64,000 bases of DNA from Tridacna crocea (GCA_943736015.1 OX031072.1:11745501-11809500), one strand, 5' to 3'. Positions 22,546 to 35,319 are shown, counted from the first letter of the stretch. Made by a program: numbers and translations. Notes: a model not told the origin generated them from the sequence alone.

Positions 22546-22934
22546 AGCATAGTATTCTGACACACACTTGAAAAGGACGAGTATTCTTATGAAAAGGATG
22601 TATAAGTAAATGTTAAATTTCGCTCGTCGATTAACCCCAGCTGGTGACCTTTTTGTGTTAATTAAATTAGAGCAAGTATAAAAGATAACCAAAGGTGATG
22701 GAAAGTGAGATAATCTGTTAACTGAGATTTTCTGACCAATCAATAACAATAAACCAAACACACTTTCAATATAAATCGCTGTTCCGAGGACGTGAAGTAT
22801 TTTATGTGGACACCGGTTACAATTGGATTTGATTGGATAAAGCTTCCGGTGATACTACATTCTGATTGGCTATCTAAGCACACTTTAGCACACCAAGTCA
22901 CGTGATATTTTTATCTCGAGTAAATTGTGTGTTG

Positions 22935-23165
22935 GGCAGGGAGTGCTTAATTTTTTTGCTACATTATGAGGACTTTTTAAAATTTGCAAATTTTAAACAT
23001 ACAGCTAAAAATGAACATTTCTATTGAAAATCATTGTGAGGACCAGAGTGCAAGTCCTCTCATTGTAAACAGTCCTCGGAATGTTGGTGTGCGTCAAGGG
23101 TCGGGTCCTCGCAAGTCAGCAAATACACACCCACACGCACTAACACACACACACAACGGCAGGTA
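22935..23165. repeat. repeat with paired GAGGAC/GTCCTC hexamers
   Basis: GAGGAC at about 22969 and 23038 and GTCCTC at about 23055, 23073 and 23104 (GGGTCGGGTCCTCGCAAGTC), ending in a CACA tract at 23125-23157. It resembles a dispersed animal repeat but I cannot name it. It shares the GAGGAC word with the palindrome modules but no longer similarity. Confidence 0.4.
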
Positions 23166-25365
23166 ACTCTATATGGCCTTCCGCCATTTCATGGCGGGGT
23201 GCATAAAAATGAATATGTCGGGAAAAGCTAAGAACATTAATCTAGAAGGCCTTCCAAAATGCAAGAGCATTGATACACCATCTGATGAATTAAACCATTT
23301 GTATTGTATCCATTCACCTTAAAATTTCTTGCAATTATGAATACAGTGTTAGCGAAGAACAAATTTTCACCGATATCTGAATCGAGCTTTTTTTAAGCCG
23401 GTCCGCTTCAATTGTGATATTTCAGACGCATGTCTGGCACCTTTCTCTTACAGTACAGATTTCATAACTCGCGAAGGGTTTGTAAATAAGGTCCTTGGTT
23501 TTACAAGTATTCTTACACAACCAATTATTCTACAATTATTTCGACCATAGGGGATAAAGATTTCCATTATTACTCGTACAAACACACCTCACGTTGCGCT
23601 GACGACCATGTCTTTTCCTAAGAAAACAACTATAGACCTGAATGAAACTCTACTTTTCGGGGTGTCTGATCATGGTCATCAGTGTTTACCAATTGTCCAG
23701 TTCTATAGCCAACATATGGACCGCAATGGGGCACAAAGTTAATAGAAAGTACTTCTCCAATTACAAAAGATGGACGAACTACTTCCTGGTTGCAGAGTGT
23801 TTGGCCAGATCATGTGACGAGGGAGGTAGTAAACAGTATAGATCCATGTTCAAACAACACAGACAGTGATATCTGATCATCAATCTACCTTCTCCAAGGC
23901 AGCTACTTTTCCTCCATTTCCAACAATGTTTTCTGTCCTTCCCGAAATTAATTTCAATTTTTGAGTCACGTTCATTTTGTCGTCTACAGATCCTTGCTAT
24001 TTCGATAAGCCTAACATTGTACGGTTTCGTAAAGAGATAAAGAGGTAAAACATATAGGATAAGTGAAACGGTATTCATCATACCATTTTCTATGAGAGAG
24101 CAATCCTTTTTCAGCCTATGAAAAGATGAAGGTTCAGACAGACACGTCATAAATCATTGGTATTCGGCGCACTGCAATTAATCCTTTTCAATAAAATCCC
24201 ATATTTTCAAGACTACTAGAAAGAAAGCACATGAATAACAAATGTGGAAAAAGAAGGAAACAATTTAAGCCAATACCTTATCAATTTCAAAGACACTTTC
24301 GACCCTTTCATAGGCAAATTCATCATTTTTAGTTTTGGCCGTGACCTTCAAATGCTATCAATACTATGAAGTCATAGCGCTTGGTAAGGTAAAGGTGTCA
24401 AATATGACCATTTTTGGCCGACATGAAGAATATAATTGTGGAAACTTCCTATGCTAGGACGTGTAAGTTTGTTTAATTAAAAATTAATTCGTTATTAAAA
24501 TTGTATCAGAGACTATCCACTTTTGAAGCTCTGGGCTCTTCTGTATTAACATTTGCAGATGACAATTTTGCTTTGATTATATGCACTGTTTGCGCTATCG
24601 TTAATACTTTTAGAAAGGAAGTTACAAAGATGGCGTATTTGTGCAAAACATGGGCATTGCACTCATTTAGAATGCAAAAATTCAAGAACTTTCTCAGAGA
24701 TAGCGTAATCGCTCTGAATGGGTTTCGCATTATTCAAGCCAGGCAAACCTTTAGGCTGCTCTTCGCGACACAACGGGAATTTTAAATCAAGATCAGAAAA
24801 AAAGTTTTCAGCTATTAACTTGAGTCTTTTGCATCAACTAGAAAATTCTATTCAATTTATTCAGCAATTTCAGGTCCAAGAAATTTATCAAGTAAGTGTA
24901 TGAAAATATCTCCATCTCAAAAGAGAGTTAAGTATTTTCTGACGCTTTAATTGGGGAAGAAAACATTCATTTCATTTGGCATAACTGGTCAGTAAAAAGC
25001 TCAGACACAATCGCAATTTCTAATCTCATCAGTTGGCCTAGTTATGATTCATAGCGATAAGCTGGCTTCAACAGGCATCGTTACAGTATAGAAAGATCAT
25101 TTAATATGTTGTTTCTGCAATATAAGGTTGCTTTTTCGAGACGACTGTCCTATATGTCTGGGAATAAATTGCTATAGTATGTAATTATCAGTTTAGATTG
25201 TGGTTTGTGCCGAGCTTTATAAAGTATATAATGAGTGTCTTTCTATATCTTGCTTCACAATCTGACTGTTCAGCTTCGATCTACACTGTCAGGCCTCGGT
25301 CAGCCTTAAGTTTTGCCCATACATTTCCTCGTGCGGTCACAAAAAGGGAAAACAAGAGGATAATG
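23166..25365. other. gene-free stretch
   Basis: Open frames of up to 123 codons (23779-24150 minus) and 94 codons (24501-24785 plus) show no domain I recognise and are plausible by chance. There is a small perfect hairpin CCGCCATTTCATGGCGG at about 23180. Confidence 0.45.
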
Positions 25366-25369
25366 ATAG

Positions 25370-26838
25370 TCCTGAAGTCGCTCACCTGGGTCTTTTGACC
25401 AAACATGACCGATTTTCAATCTCTTTTGAGATATAATGACGAATATTCTACCAAGATTTTCAAAAGTATTTGACTGAAAATATGACCTCTGGAGCGTACA
25501 GAAGGTTTTTCGAGGATTAGCTTATTGACCTAGTTATTGACCCAAGAAATCATCGGTACGAACATTCTGACCAAGTTTCATGAGCACTGCACTGAAAATG
25601 TAGCCGCTAAAAAGTAAACAAGGTTTCTAGAGAATTTTACGTAATGAACCGGGTTTTTCTCGACATGATCAAATTTTAACTTGTCTGAGATATTATCAAG
25701 AAAATCAATTTGACAAACGTTCAAGAGTTTTGGACAAAAATGTCGCCTCCAGAGCGTACATAAGGTTTTTGTAAGAAATTACCTACTGACATAGTTCTTG
25801 ACCTATTATTACCCATTTTTAAATTCGTCTTAGATATTCCCAAGTCATACACTCTGGCAAATGTTCAAGAGTTTTGAACAGAAAATTTGGCCCCTAGGGA
25901 GCACACAAGATTCTTCTAAGATTTGACCTATTGACCTAGTTATTTCCAGGACATGACCATGTTTTAATTCGTGCAAGGTATCATCAAGAAAACCACTCTG
26001 ATTATTATTCAAGATTTTTGGACAAAAAATGTTGCATCTGCTGCATATATAAAGTTTTATAAAGATTTGATCTAGTGACCTAGCTTTTGACAAGACATGA
26101 CCCATTTTCAAATCTGAGGAATTATCAAGACAATTATTCTTACCATCTTTTAAGAGCTTTTGGACAGGCAATTTGGCTTCTAGAGCGTACACAATTTTCT
26201 TTGTAAGATTTGACCTAGTGACTTAGTTATTGACCGGACATGACACATTTTCGAACGGCTTTGAGATAGCATCAAGACAAACATCCTGACAAACCTTCAA
26301 GAGCTTTGAAATGAAAAAGTTGCCTCCACAGCGTACACAAGGTTTTTCTAAGATTTGATCTAGAGACCTAGTTTTTGACCCGACATAAAACAATATCGGA
26401 CTCAATAAGACATTATCAAAATAAACATTTTGGCCAATTATCACGAGTATCAAAGCGAAAATGTGGCCTCTAGAGCGTACACCAGGTTTTTTTTAACATT
26501 TGACCGAGTGATCTAGTTTTTGACCTGACATGGGCCAATATCAAAGTCGTCATAGATAATATCGAGACAGGCATTCTTACCGAGTTTCAAGAGTATCTGA
26601 CTGAAAATTTGGTTTTTCCAAGTTTTCTCTCAGATTTGACTTACCGACTTCGTTTTTTTTGACCCGACATGACCCATATTATCGATATTAAGACAAACAT
26701 GCTGCTCAAGTTTCACGAGTATCTCACTGAAAATGTGGCCTCTAGATCATACACAAGGTAAAAGTTGACGACGGACGCCAGACACAGCACGATCACAAAA
26801 GCTCACCTTTAGCACTAGGTGCTCAGGTGAGCTAAAAA
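25370..26838. mobile_element. tandem-core element with AGCTCACCT/AGGTGAGCT hairpin end
   Basis: About ten degenerate units of about 140 bp. Each carries GCGTACA.AAGGTTTTT, GATTTGACCTA.TGACCTAG, TT.TTGACC..ACATGACC and a CAAACATTCTGACC-like stretch. The array opens near TCGCTCACCTGGG (25377). It ends with a GACGACGGACGCC stretch and a strong hairpin, AGCTCACC (26800) against GGTGAGCT (26826). A tandem core with a terminal hairpin again suggests a Helentron/Pearl-like non-autonomous element. This type is very common in bivalve sequence from memory. It has no coding capacity. Confidence 0.65.
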
Positions 26839-27127
26839 GACACCGATGAGCTGCTCACTCTTTATTCCTGCCAGTTTGATATTACTAATATAATCAAAAT
26901 TTCGATAGAAAAGCGAAAAGTTATAATCAAGATCAGATTAGATTTAAGTGAAGGCTTAACACTGACGATAAACAAAGACAAAGCAGAATTGAGTAAACCA
27001 TGATAAGAGTTATGAATGATCATTTTACGATTTGTATCTATACGACATGATCGTGTCTGGTGCGACGACATTCCAATCTGTCTGGGGATAAATTGCTGTA
27101 ATATGTCATCATCATATAGTCTCAGTT

Positions 27128-27340
27128 TTGATTCGATTCGACGATTTGATGAAATGGTGTTTTACGCTAACTTTCAATAGTCTTGGAGTCGTATCACGGT
27201 GCCGGCTTTCTTATTTCATGTCTCCTCAGTATTTTCTAAGTACCTAACTGGGCCTATGGGCATTACCTTGCACAACAGCACCGGACCTGTATTTTTCATT
27301 AGCAATCAAAACTTTTTCATTCGAGTACATGTCCGTCTTA
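27128..27340 (-). mobile_element. SINE fragment, (ATCA)n-tailed family
   Basis: The plus strand TGGTGTTTTACGCTAACTTTCAA followed by GTATCACGGTGCCGG matches the body of the SINE at 47660. The head is not recognisable. Confidence 0.55.
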
Positions 27341-28264
27341 GCCGAATTCGAAAATACATAACTTGCATCTAAATGTACCCCGAGTTCCTGGTTTTCCCTC
27401 TGACAGGTACTACACTTAATACTATTTCAAAGGAGCTGACAGCGTTTTCAAACAATATTAAGTGATGAGAGATGAATTGATCCATACGCAATGACTTCAT
27501 CTATGCATAGAAAAGAGTATGGCCAATCTGGACTAGCATAGTGCGTTACAGACGGAGTTACCGGTTATGTAAGTTTACATGTATCAAGATGATTCCAATG
27601 AAAACAAAGTGTTTTCGCGTACCTTGTCTAATAATATCATTATTTCATATTTCTAACTTCGTCATAGTGATTACCCTCGAAATTACCATTACGTTATACT
27701 TCATCTCTTCAAATGTGCCTCGAGAGTTTTTTACCTGACGGAATACAGATACTGTTCTCATGAACTAAGAATGAAGCATTTAATTGGTTTCACTATGACA
27801 TTTTACGGAACTTTTGACCAATAACCTGACATGTAATAAATTATTCTTCCAATAGAATTTCCTGTTCTAGATTCAGAATGAAAATTATCACTTTTTGCAA
27901 CATAGTCCCCAATCCTTGGCAAAGCTAAGTTCAGTGTCGAGCAGTTTTCAAGTTAAAAACGATATTAAAGAAAAGACTCTTATGTGACTCCTAAAATGGC
28001 TTACAGTAATGGAATCTCCCACGACTAGAGAGTGAACAAGTTGATTGAAGAATGGCCAACGATGTTAACACGCATGGTATTAGATGTAACTCAAATGACA
28101 CAGGTTGGGAAACAGACATAAATATCACAGAAACACAGGACAAATATAGCTTTTGATGGGGCTAAGGAAAATATCTTTAAATAACAACGAGAGTGTTTTT
28201 CCCGCAGCATTTTTCTTAATATTTACGAAAGTACTTTCTTCACGTCAGATGTTTCCCCTTTTAA
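27341..28264. other. gene-free stretch
   Basis: Nothing is recognised. Confidence 0.5.
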
Positions 28265-28288
28265 ACCTCTTTCCTGAGAAACCTTTGT

Positions 28289-29197
28289 CAGAGAAGCCTT
28301 TATTAATAGACAGCATGTAGTATGTGTCTTTTTTTACCTTGAAAGCGCTTACGATACAACCTGGAAATACGGAATTCTTAAAGACTTGCATGACTTTGGT
28401 CCTCGAGGCCGTCTTCCTCTTTTTATTCAGCCTTCTTGGATGAACGTCTTTTCCGCGTCCGAGTTGGTAATACTGTCTCGGGAGCCCGTGAACAGGAGAT
28501 GGGTGTACCCCAAGGATGTATTCTCTCTGTTACACGTTTCAGTGTAAAAATAAACAGTATAGTTAAAGCTATCTGTCCTGGTGTAGACTGTTCCCTCTAT
28601 GTTGATGACTTCGTTATATGCTTCAGATCTCGAAATATGAATATTATTGAGAGACAACTTCAACAGTGTCTCAACAAACTGCAAACATGGTCTGATGAAA
28701 ATGGCTTCAAATTTTCAAAGTCCAAAACTAAGTGCATGCACCTTTGTAATCTACGAGGTGTTCATCCAGATCCTGACCTGTATTTGGACAAAACTAAAAT
28801 TGAAGTTGTTTCTGAGTTTAAATTTCTTGGAGTCATCTTTGACAGAAAGCTTTCCTTCCTTCCTCACATCACTGCACTTAAAAAGAAGTACAAGAAGGCC
28901 CTCAATCTTCTTAAGGTTGTGGCCCATTCAGAATCGGGAGGAGACCGTAAAGTCCTCTTGAGACTTTATCGGTCTTTAATTCGCTCCAAATTAGACTATG
29001 GATCAGTTGTATACGGATCAGCCCGTAAATCCTACCTCAAAATTCTCGATTCTATACATCACGAAGGTCTGCGTCTTGTACTTGGAGCTTTCAGAACTTC
29101 TCCCGTCAATAGTTTCTATGTTGAGGCTAATGAACCTTCCCTTTCTTACAGAAGAGAAAAACTCTCACTTCAATATATTTTAAAACTAGAGAACTAA
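28289..29197 (+). pseudogene. LINE reverse transcriptase (partial)
   Basis: Motif A reads FFYLESAYDTTWKYGIL; family members usually have Asp where Tyr stands in FFYLE, so the first catalytic Asp appears lost. A frameshift near 28430 moves the reading into the frame opened at 28436. Motif B is GVPQGCILSVTRFS and motif C is SLYVDDF, with both catalytic Asp residues. Then come KFLGVIFDRKLSF and the thumb-like stretch RLYRSLIRSKLDYGSVVYGS. The frame ends with stops at 29195 and 29201. It would act with the missing endonuclease in target-primed reverse transcription. It cannot make an active enzyme. Confidence 0.85.
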
Positions 29198-29203
29198 AAG
29201 TAG

Positions 29204-30208
29204 AATCGTTTTAATCCAACTCATAACGTCGTATTTAAACCTCAATATAAACGTCTTTTTGAAAGGAAACCAAATGATATTCCTAGATTTGGTATCCGCA
29301 TAGAGCTCATTGCAGCTAACCTGGGCACTGACACAGCGTCTATTGCCGACTATAAAATCTTTGAAATCCCTCCATGGACAGTAAACAGTGCAGAATTCAG
29401 ATTTGACCTTGAATCTGACAAAAAGTCCGTCACGGATAGACCTGTGTTTCATGCTCGATACAACGAGATAAAAGAGCATTATTTTTCCTTCAAACCCATC
29501 TATACAGATGCCGCTGTTTATGGACAAAGGAGCTTAAAGTGCCGCCTTCCAAACAACCCCTCTATCTTCTCTGCTGAAATCAAAGCAATTGATCTTGCCC
29601 TTAATCTAGCTGAAAGTTCTAATTCCAACCGTTTTATTATCTTTTCGGACTCTTTGTAAACATTACAGACACTTTCAAATAAACGACTTGAGAATCCCTT
29701 AATCTGTACTTTACTTGAAAGGATCTCACAAATTTCTTCTAAGAATAGATTGGTGTTCTGCTGGCTTCCAAGCCATGTAGGCATCAAAGGCAATGAAAAT
29801 GCCGATAGGTCTGCCAAATCTGCACTTAACCTTCCCATTTCAGATTTTAAAGTTCCACACACTGATTTTAAATCCTCCGTTTTATCACATATCCAATCTT
29901 CTTGGCAATCCCAGTGGGATGCTGATGTTTTCAATAAACTGCATTCAGTTAAACCATCCCTTGGTGAATGGTATCCCGTTTACATATCTGTTCGTCGAGA
30001 AGAAGTGATAATTGCACGACTTCGAATTGGCCATTCACGCATCACACATTCCTGGCTCTTGACAAGAGATGCCCCTGAATGTATACCATGCAATGCAACC
30101 TTTTCTGTAAAACATATCCTACTAGATTGCATTGACTTTCAGCCAGTTCGTTCAAAATATTTCAACGTCGATAGTTTGAAAAATCTTTTTGATTCTGTCA
30201 GCGTTTAA
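29204..30208 (+). pseudogene. LINE RNase H domain and Cys-rich C-terminus
   Basis: Same frame as the RT segment. It opens NRFNPTHNVVFKPQYKRLF, and the RNase H core begins YTDAAVYGQRS (first acidic residue), then SAEIKAIDLAL, then FIIFSDSL. A stop at 29657 interrupts the frame, which resumes to WLPSHVGIKGNENADRSAK, the typical RNase H histidine/aspartate end. A zinc-knuckle-like CIPCNATFSVKHILLDC follows (CxxC-H-C). The frame stops at 30208, about 45 bp before AAAGAGATTAGCATTTACAA-like sequence that relatives still translate, so the last residues are also out of frame. RNase H would remove the RNA template strand during insertion. Confidence 0.8.
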
Positions 30209-30835
30209 TCTATTATCGCTTTCATAAAGGAGATTAGCATTTACAATAAACTGTGATATTTACTCTTGAGTTTCCTACCCATCTTTTAACAACATTCTTT
30301 ACTTCATTAATATTCAGTTTGCATCTCCTTAATGGGAGGATTGGCTCTCTTGGAGACATCTTATCTCATTGGAGACAGGACCTCTTTAATAGGAGTATTT
30401 GATCCCATTGGAGGCTCCAATCTTTACCAGTTTTAACCCCATTTCCAAGGAAAAACAATATTATCAGTCTTACCTTTTAACCTAAAGCTTTGGAGTAGGC
30501 AGGGACACCCAGCCACTCAGTATCATATTTTATGCACATTATAAATGATACTTTTTTTGTTCATTTAAAAACTTCGTTTTATCAAAGCAGCATTGAGTTT
30601 AAACTTTTTTATCACATTCTTAAATCTTATCATTTAAAACTTTTCAGTATATAGGGATTGCCCTGTAACTCGATGATGCCCTTTATGCATTAAATTTTCT
30701 TAATTCAATTATTTTATTGTCATTCAAACTTTATTCACTTTAAACAACTCCACGTTTATTATCTTTTAACATAGATATGAGCACTTAAAGATCAAAGCTG
30801 TTGATGCGCCATAAAACAACATTAATTCATTCCTC

Positions 30836-31200
30836 TTTCCTGATGGCCTTAAATTGCTTGCTTAAAACGTACAGTACGGGCTTATGATTTTCCCCAAAAG
30901 TTGAATGATACGAACGACTCATTACTAAGGTGTCTACTTATGGCCTTTTATAGGCGATATATTCAGAAACAGATTGCAAAGGAGGTCATGTGTGTGGCCG
31001 TTAATTACTTTCACATCCCGTCATTTAACTAAAAGTATAACTGTTAGCACTGTAGACCAATCGACATTACTTACTCAACATACCACTTCTAGTAGATGTT
31101 GAATTCATAAACAGGTTGTAATTAGTGAACAAAGAGCCGATCCTACGTGTTGCTAAAAAGTACCGTAGGTTTTTAAAATGAAAAATAGCGTGAAAAAAAT
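30836..31200. other. gene-free stretch between two LINEs
   Basis: Nothing is recognised. Confidence 0.5.
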
Positions 31201-31204
31201 AGCT

Positions 31205-31988
31205 GTTTAATTAATATATGTGACTCATCAGCTCACTGATTACACAAATAGATTTTATATAAACACGAATTTAAAACAGAAGAATATTGTAAAGCGATTC
31301 TACCGCCAAGTCATAGATCAGCGCTTTGTAAATTTAGATGTGGGGTAGCTCCTATACGAATAGAAACTGGCTGCTTTGAGAGCCTGAAATTGGATGAACG
31401 TAAATGCCCTTTTTTAGTGCAGTCGCAGAAGAGTCACGTGTTTTATTATACAATGATCTGAGAACCAAGTTATTTTTAAAAGCAGTAGAAATTAAACCGA
31501 ACTTTTTACTTTTAAGCAAACCAGATCAACTAAATCTTTTATCATCAAATCAATATGTGATAAAGTTTTGTGCTAAAACCTGCATAGACATTCTTAAGCT
31601 AAGGTCATTTTCTGTCAGTAAATAACAATATTTCTTATATTCATGCTGTTTTTTTTTTTTTTTTTATCTTTTATCAATAATTACTTCTACACGCTTCAGC
31701 TGCTGATTTATAACAAATATCCAAGAATACGATCCGAAGACTACACCACGAAACTAGCTATAAACTGCAATTTCTAAATACGTTTTAAAAATTATGTGTT
31801 TTATGGTAAAATCCGTAACTGAATTTTACCATTCATGAAGAATATGTAGACTATTTTATACATTTTTTGCTGTGATAGTCTCCTAGAATTCTATATAGAA
31901 TCTCACATGTACTTCCGTGACTTTTATATCAGTTGTAAATATGATTGTACATGAATGGGACTCTAGTAAAGATTATTATTACTGAAAA
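31205..31988 (+). mobile_element. 3' fragment of a second LINE
   Basis: The reading CKFRCGVAPIRIETGCFESL, then KLDERKCPF, shifts frame near 31405 and continues with AVAEESRVLLYNDLRTKLF. It ends KFCAKTCIDILKLRSFSVSK at 31625. This resembles the Cys-containing C-terminal region found after the RT domain in many mollusc LINEs (CPF-C, then H-x-L-x-C); here the second Cys and the His appear to be replaced. The 3' untranslated region runs to a TTATTATTACT tail near 31985. No RT motifs remain. It differs in sequence from the LINE at 28-31 kb. Confidence 0.6.
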
Positions 31989-32460
31989 ATATTGAGGAAA
32001 TGTCCTCAAAGTAGTTTTGTCATACTACTGTATGCGTACCTTTCTAGCGCTTGCTGCAAAGTTTCCATTGTTTTTAAATGGAAAGTGAGGGGAAGAGCAG
32101 AAGGGAAGTAGCAAAGACCCCCCTCCTGAAAAAACCCAAAGTGCCAAGAAAGCGGTATTTCGTAATACGCCAAAGATGGGTTTAGATTATCTTTTTTCAT
32201 GTCAGGAAGAGTGACAGCTGATCTGCTAAGATGTAAGTGTTTTGACATGTCTGACTTTCAAACATCCATAGAAATGCTACAAGCAATAGACAACTTTATA
32301 CCCATCCGAAATTTATATCAAAGACAAATATATTTGAAGCCAAAGTAATTCTTTAATGTCTGCAAAGTTCCAAATGGTTTGATTGTGACGTGATATTTCA
32401 ACAAAACTGTCCTATGAAGTGAAACAAGAAGCACGAGTATGCAAAACATCGCCGGTTTAA
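31989..32460. other. gene-free stretch
   Basis: Nothing is recognised. Confidence 0.5.
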
Positions 32461-32463
32461 TTT

Positions 32464-32556
32464 AGAGAAATGGCCCTCCCCTACAAAATGACCCGGGCCA
32501 TTTCTCTAGGCAGAGGAATGACCGGGGTCATTTTGTAGCGGAGGGTCATTTCTCTG
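32464..32556. repeat. strong GC-rich hairpin with nested repeats
   Basis: AGAGAAATGGCCCTCCCCTA at the left mirrors TAGCGGAGGGTCATTTCTCT at the right, with TACAAAATGACCCGGG against CCGGGGTCATTTTGTA. The arms are about 42 bp with few mismatches. The centre repeats the theme again (GCCATTTCTCT, AGAGGAATGACC). Confidence 0.8.
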
Positions 32557-32599
32557 CATTACATACTAAGGTGAACTGTGAAAGGTAAATGAGCAACAT

Positions 32600-32760
32600 T
32601 GGCTTTAAGACGGGGTTAAATACATTGCAAACAGTATCGACCCAACTCAGCGCACGCAGTTCGGGCAGGCTAATCTATAAAACTCTTTGCTTTTTGTCAA
32701 GTTTCTATATTTTATAGAATCAATCTACCTCATTATTTCATAGACAAATATAGAATTTAT
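32600..32760 (+). repeat. GTATCGACCCAGG repeat fragment
   Basis: CAGTATCGACCCAACTCAGC, then GGGCAGGCTAATC and CAATCTACCTCATTATTTCA, diverged from the 998-1400 family. Confidence 0.55.
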
Positions 32761-34130
32761 GGATCTTTACCTATTAGATGACCTGCATGATGATCACGGA
32801 GATTCATTAACACACCTTTGGCCAAAGTGTCATTCAAATAAAAGAAAACTGTCTGTTTGTCTGTCTGCATGTCTGTCTGGCAATCCGTCTGTCTGTGAAA
32901 GCAACCTCAGGATCAATAAAACGACAAAATGGATAAAAGAACACTTCTTTACAATAAACACTTCAAGGAGAAGGACTAAGACTTAAAGAAGATTTGTTTC
33001 CTCAAATTGATGGCAAAACAATCTCTAGAATAAAACACTTCAAAGAGCAAAAAGACAAGCAATTAATGTTAAGAACCATTACTTAGTCTAGGCGGATGAA
33101 GCCTATTAACATCAATTCCAACAGACAATTCCTTTGTTCTCTAGCAGGTCAGTCTTGTGAACATTGCGGTGGAAGGAAATTTCTCTTTTATTCTTCTTTT
33201 TTTATATATTTTTTTATTTCTGTAAGTTTCGTAGAAATGTTGAATTTATTGATTCGAATAGCGCTCTCAAAGTTTACCAACATCGGGCAAAATTCATGTC
33301 AAAATCTGTCGTTTGTATATTTTGTTCTCCCGTAGGTTTCAATTTGAAAGTTATAGAAATATGAACGTACAAGCGTAGAGTGTGCACAAAGAGCAAAATA
33401 ACCATACGCGTACATACCTGTACGTAGATCTTAGTCTTTGCCCTCCTAAGGAGATGTTTTGAAAGTTGTGTGTATGGCAGAATATAGATCTCTAAGTATT
33501 CTATATGAAAATGAGATAGTTTTACACTATGGTAGATTTAATAAATTATTTTACACTATGGTAGATTTAATTAGTTATCTGACAATGACCCTTGTATTTC
33601 TGGGCCTATAAGGGCGCAGGACGTTTCATGATCTGTTAGATGTTGAAGATACCTGAACTATTTTTTTTTTACTTTCTTTACAGTTTAGCTTTACCTGAAA
33701 GTCATCTTCCCCTCTCTAGCTTTACGAAGACAAAATATTAACATCTGCCTTAAAAGTACGCACACAGTCTGCACATTTAGGGCCCAGAAAAGGCCAAAAT
33801 CTCAAAGCAGGTGCCGTGATATATTTAATTCATACTATTTTAAAGTATGAACAATATTATGGAGATTACAGTCTGTTATCATGTGTTCGGGTCATACGTT
33901 AGTCGATGGCAAAATAAGTAGGCAATTGAAGTAAACAAAAGACTCAGCTACCTGGGAGGTTTTAAAATTGTTTTGAAATTAATTTCTCTGTCAGCAACTA
34001 ACACTTGGACCACCCGTACAATGACATTGTCACCTCAATTATTCCTATACTTTTAGATGGTAAGATACAAATTTAAATGCATCTAAACCTTGCATTGTTA
34101 TATTTGGCCTTTATTGTTTCTTTAACTCAG
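32761..34130. other. gene-free stretch with small simple repeats
   Basis: CTGT-rich tract at 32849-32900. TTTTACACTATGGTAGATTT is tandemly duplicated at 33519 and 33552. No gene is recognised. Confidence 0.55.
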
Positions 34131-34335
34131 TAATTTGGTGGCGGCCAATGCACCCGCCTGTGCTCTCCTAATGCTTCCATTAAAGGCACTCTGGATAATA
34201 ATGTATTCAATCCACTGGCTACTTTCCAACATATCATTGTAGAAGGTAGGTTCAACTCTTAGAAAGGACCGACTCTGTCGCAATGACCATCGTCAGTCCT
34301 CGAAAAATATTTTGCCGGGCTAAGTTACCGATTCA
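34131..34335 (-). mobile_element. SINE fragment, subfamily A
   Basis: Shares GGCGGCCAATGCACC..CTG and CCACTGGCTACTTTCCAACAT with 740-830 and 44640-44690. The GATT tail side is not evident. Confidence 0.5.
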
Positions 34336-35315
34336 ACAATGGCGGTTGCCAGGCCGCGAGGTAGTTAATGTACTATTGTACAGGGATACTGCATTAAGTC
34401 AAAATAGCTGGTATTATCTAAACATGCAATCTTGATTTACCAGTATAATGTACAATTAAAATGATATGCTTTCTTTTACTATCCATACGACAGGTTCATG
34501 TGTCTAGGCAGAGCAATAAAATTGTTTATACGAGTACAGATTTGACCCTGCGTTGGTGATCTTTTCATATATAAGCAGAGCAATAGCATCAGTCGAGATA
34601 AAAAGATGTAAACGTGGCTATAAAGCTAAGAGAAATCCAAGAGAAAATGGTTATCTGTCGCTTGAAGTTATTACAAATGAAAACAAGTCTTAATAGCGGA
34701 GTGTAGTCCCGACCGTAACGGTCCTAATCAGCATTATTTGCAGCTATGTAATTTAAGGTGTTAGCCTGGGGAGACAAAAATAAAGTAGAGGACTATATGA
34801 TTATATTGTCGCTCACATGAAAGGTTTAGGAAGTAAGCAGCCAAGTTTTGAGTGATCAAAACACATGGGCCAACTCTGAACTATTGCACTTAAGTAGAGT
34901 AACTTAAACGAGGGGCAATTTAATGAGTCTACATACAAAATGAAAGAAAATACTGCAGACCTAGTAAAGCGTGATAGGGGAATCTTTCCCCTGTTATGAA
35001 CATGGTTAATGTATGACCCTGGTAATTGAATCATTCTGTTTCAAGACATAAAAACAAAGTTACCCTTGTATAAATCAAAAGAAAACGTAATATTTACTTT
35101 GATCTACTAGAGAAATCTACTATTGGAACATCATTCAACATTTCCTTGTCATACGTACTAAACTATTCTTTCTAGTACTGCTGACAGTTTCTCATGAACA
35201 TTTTAAATGTCATTTTCTTTGTAGTTCTGAAAAGACCTTTGAGATTATTTCCATTCTTTTGGCAAAGGCGACCACATTGTTAACAGCTGTGTAGATGTAA
35301 AGGAGTCAAGCATAA
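34336..35315. other. gene-free stretch
   Basis: Nothing is recognised. Confidence 0.5.
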
Positions 35316-35319
35316 CAGT

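Larger units (their letters stand above)
28265..30835 (+). mobile_element. 5'-truncated non-LTR retrotransposon (LINE), I/Jockey type
   Basis: The element retains part of the reverse transcriptase, an RNase H domain, a CCHC-like C-terminus and a 3' untranslated region. The 3' end is marked by TGATGCGCCATAAAACAACA at about 30810, followed by an A/T-rich tail. It starts abruptly inside the RT domain, so about half of ORF2 and all of ORF1 and the endonuclease are missing; 5' truncation is usual for LINE copies. The order RT, then RNase H, then Cys/His motif fits the I/Jockey superfamily. The exact clade needs a tree. Inactive. Confidence 0.85.

Noticed and set aside
29518-29934. 138-codon minus-strand ORF
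   Set aside because: Antisense shadow of the LINE RNase H domain, which is recognisable on the plus strand.
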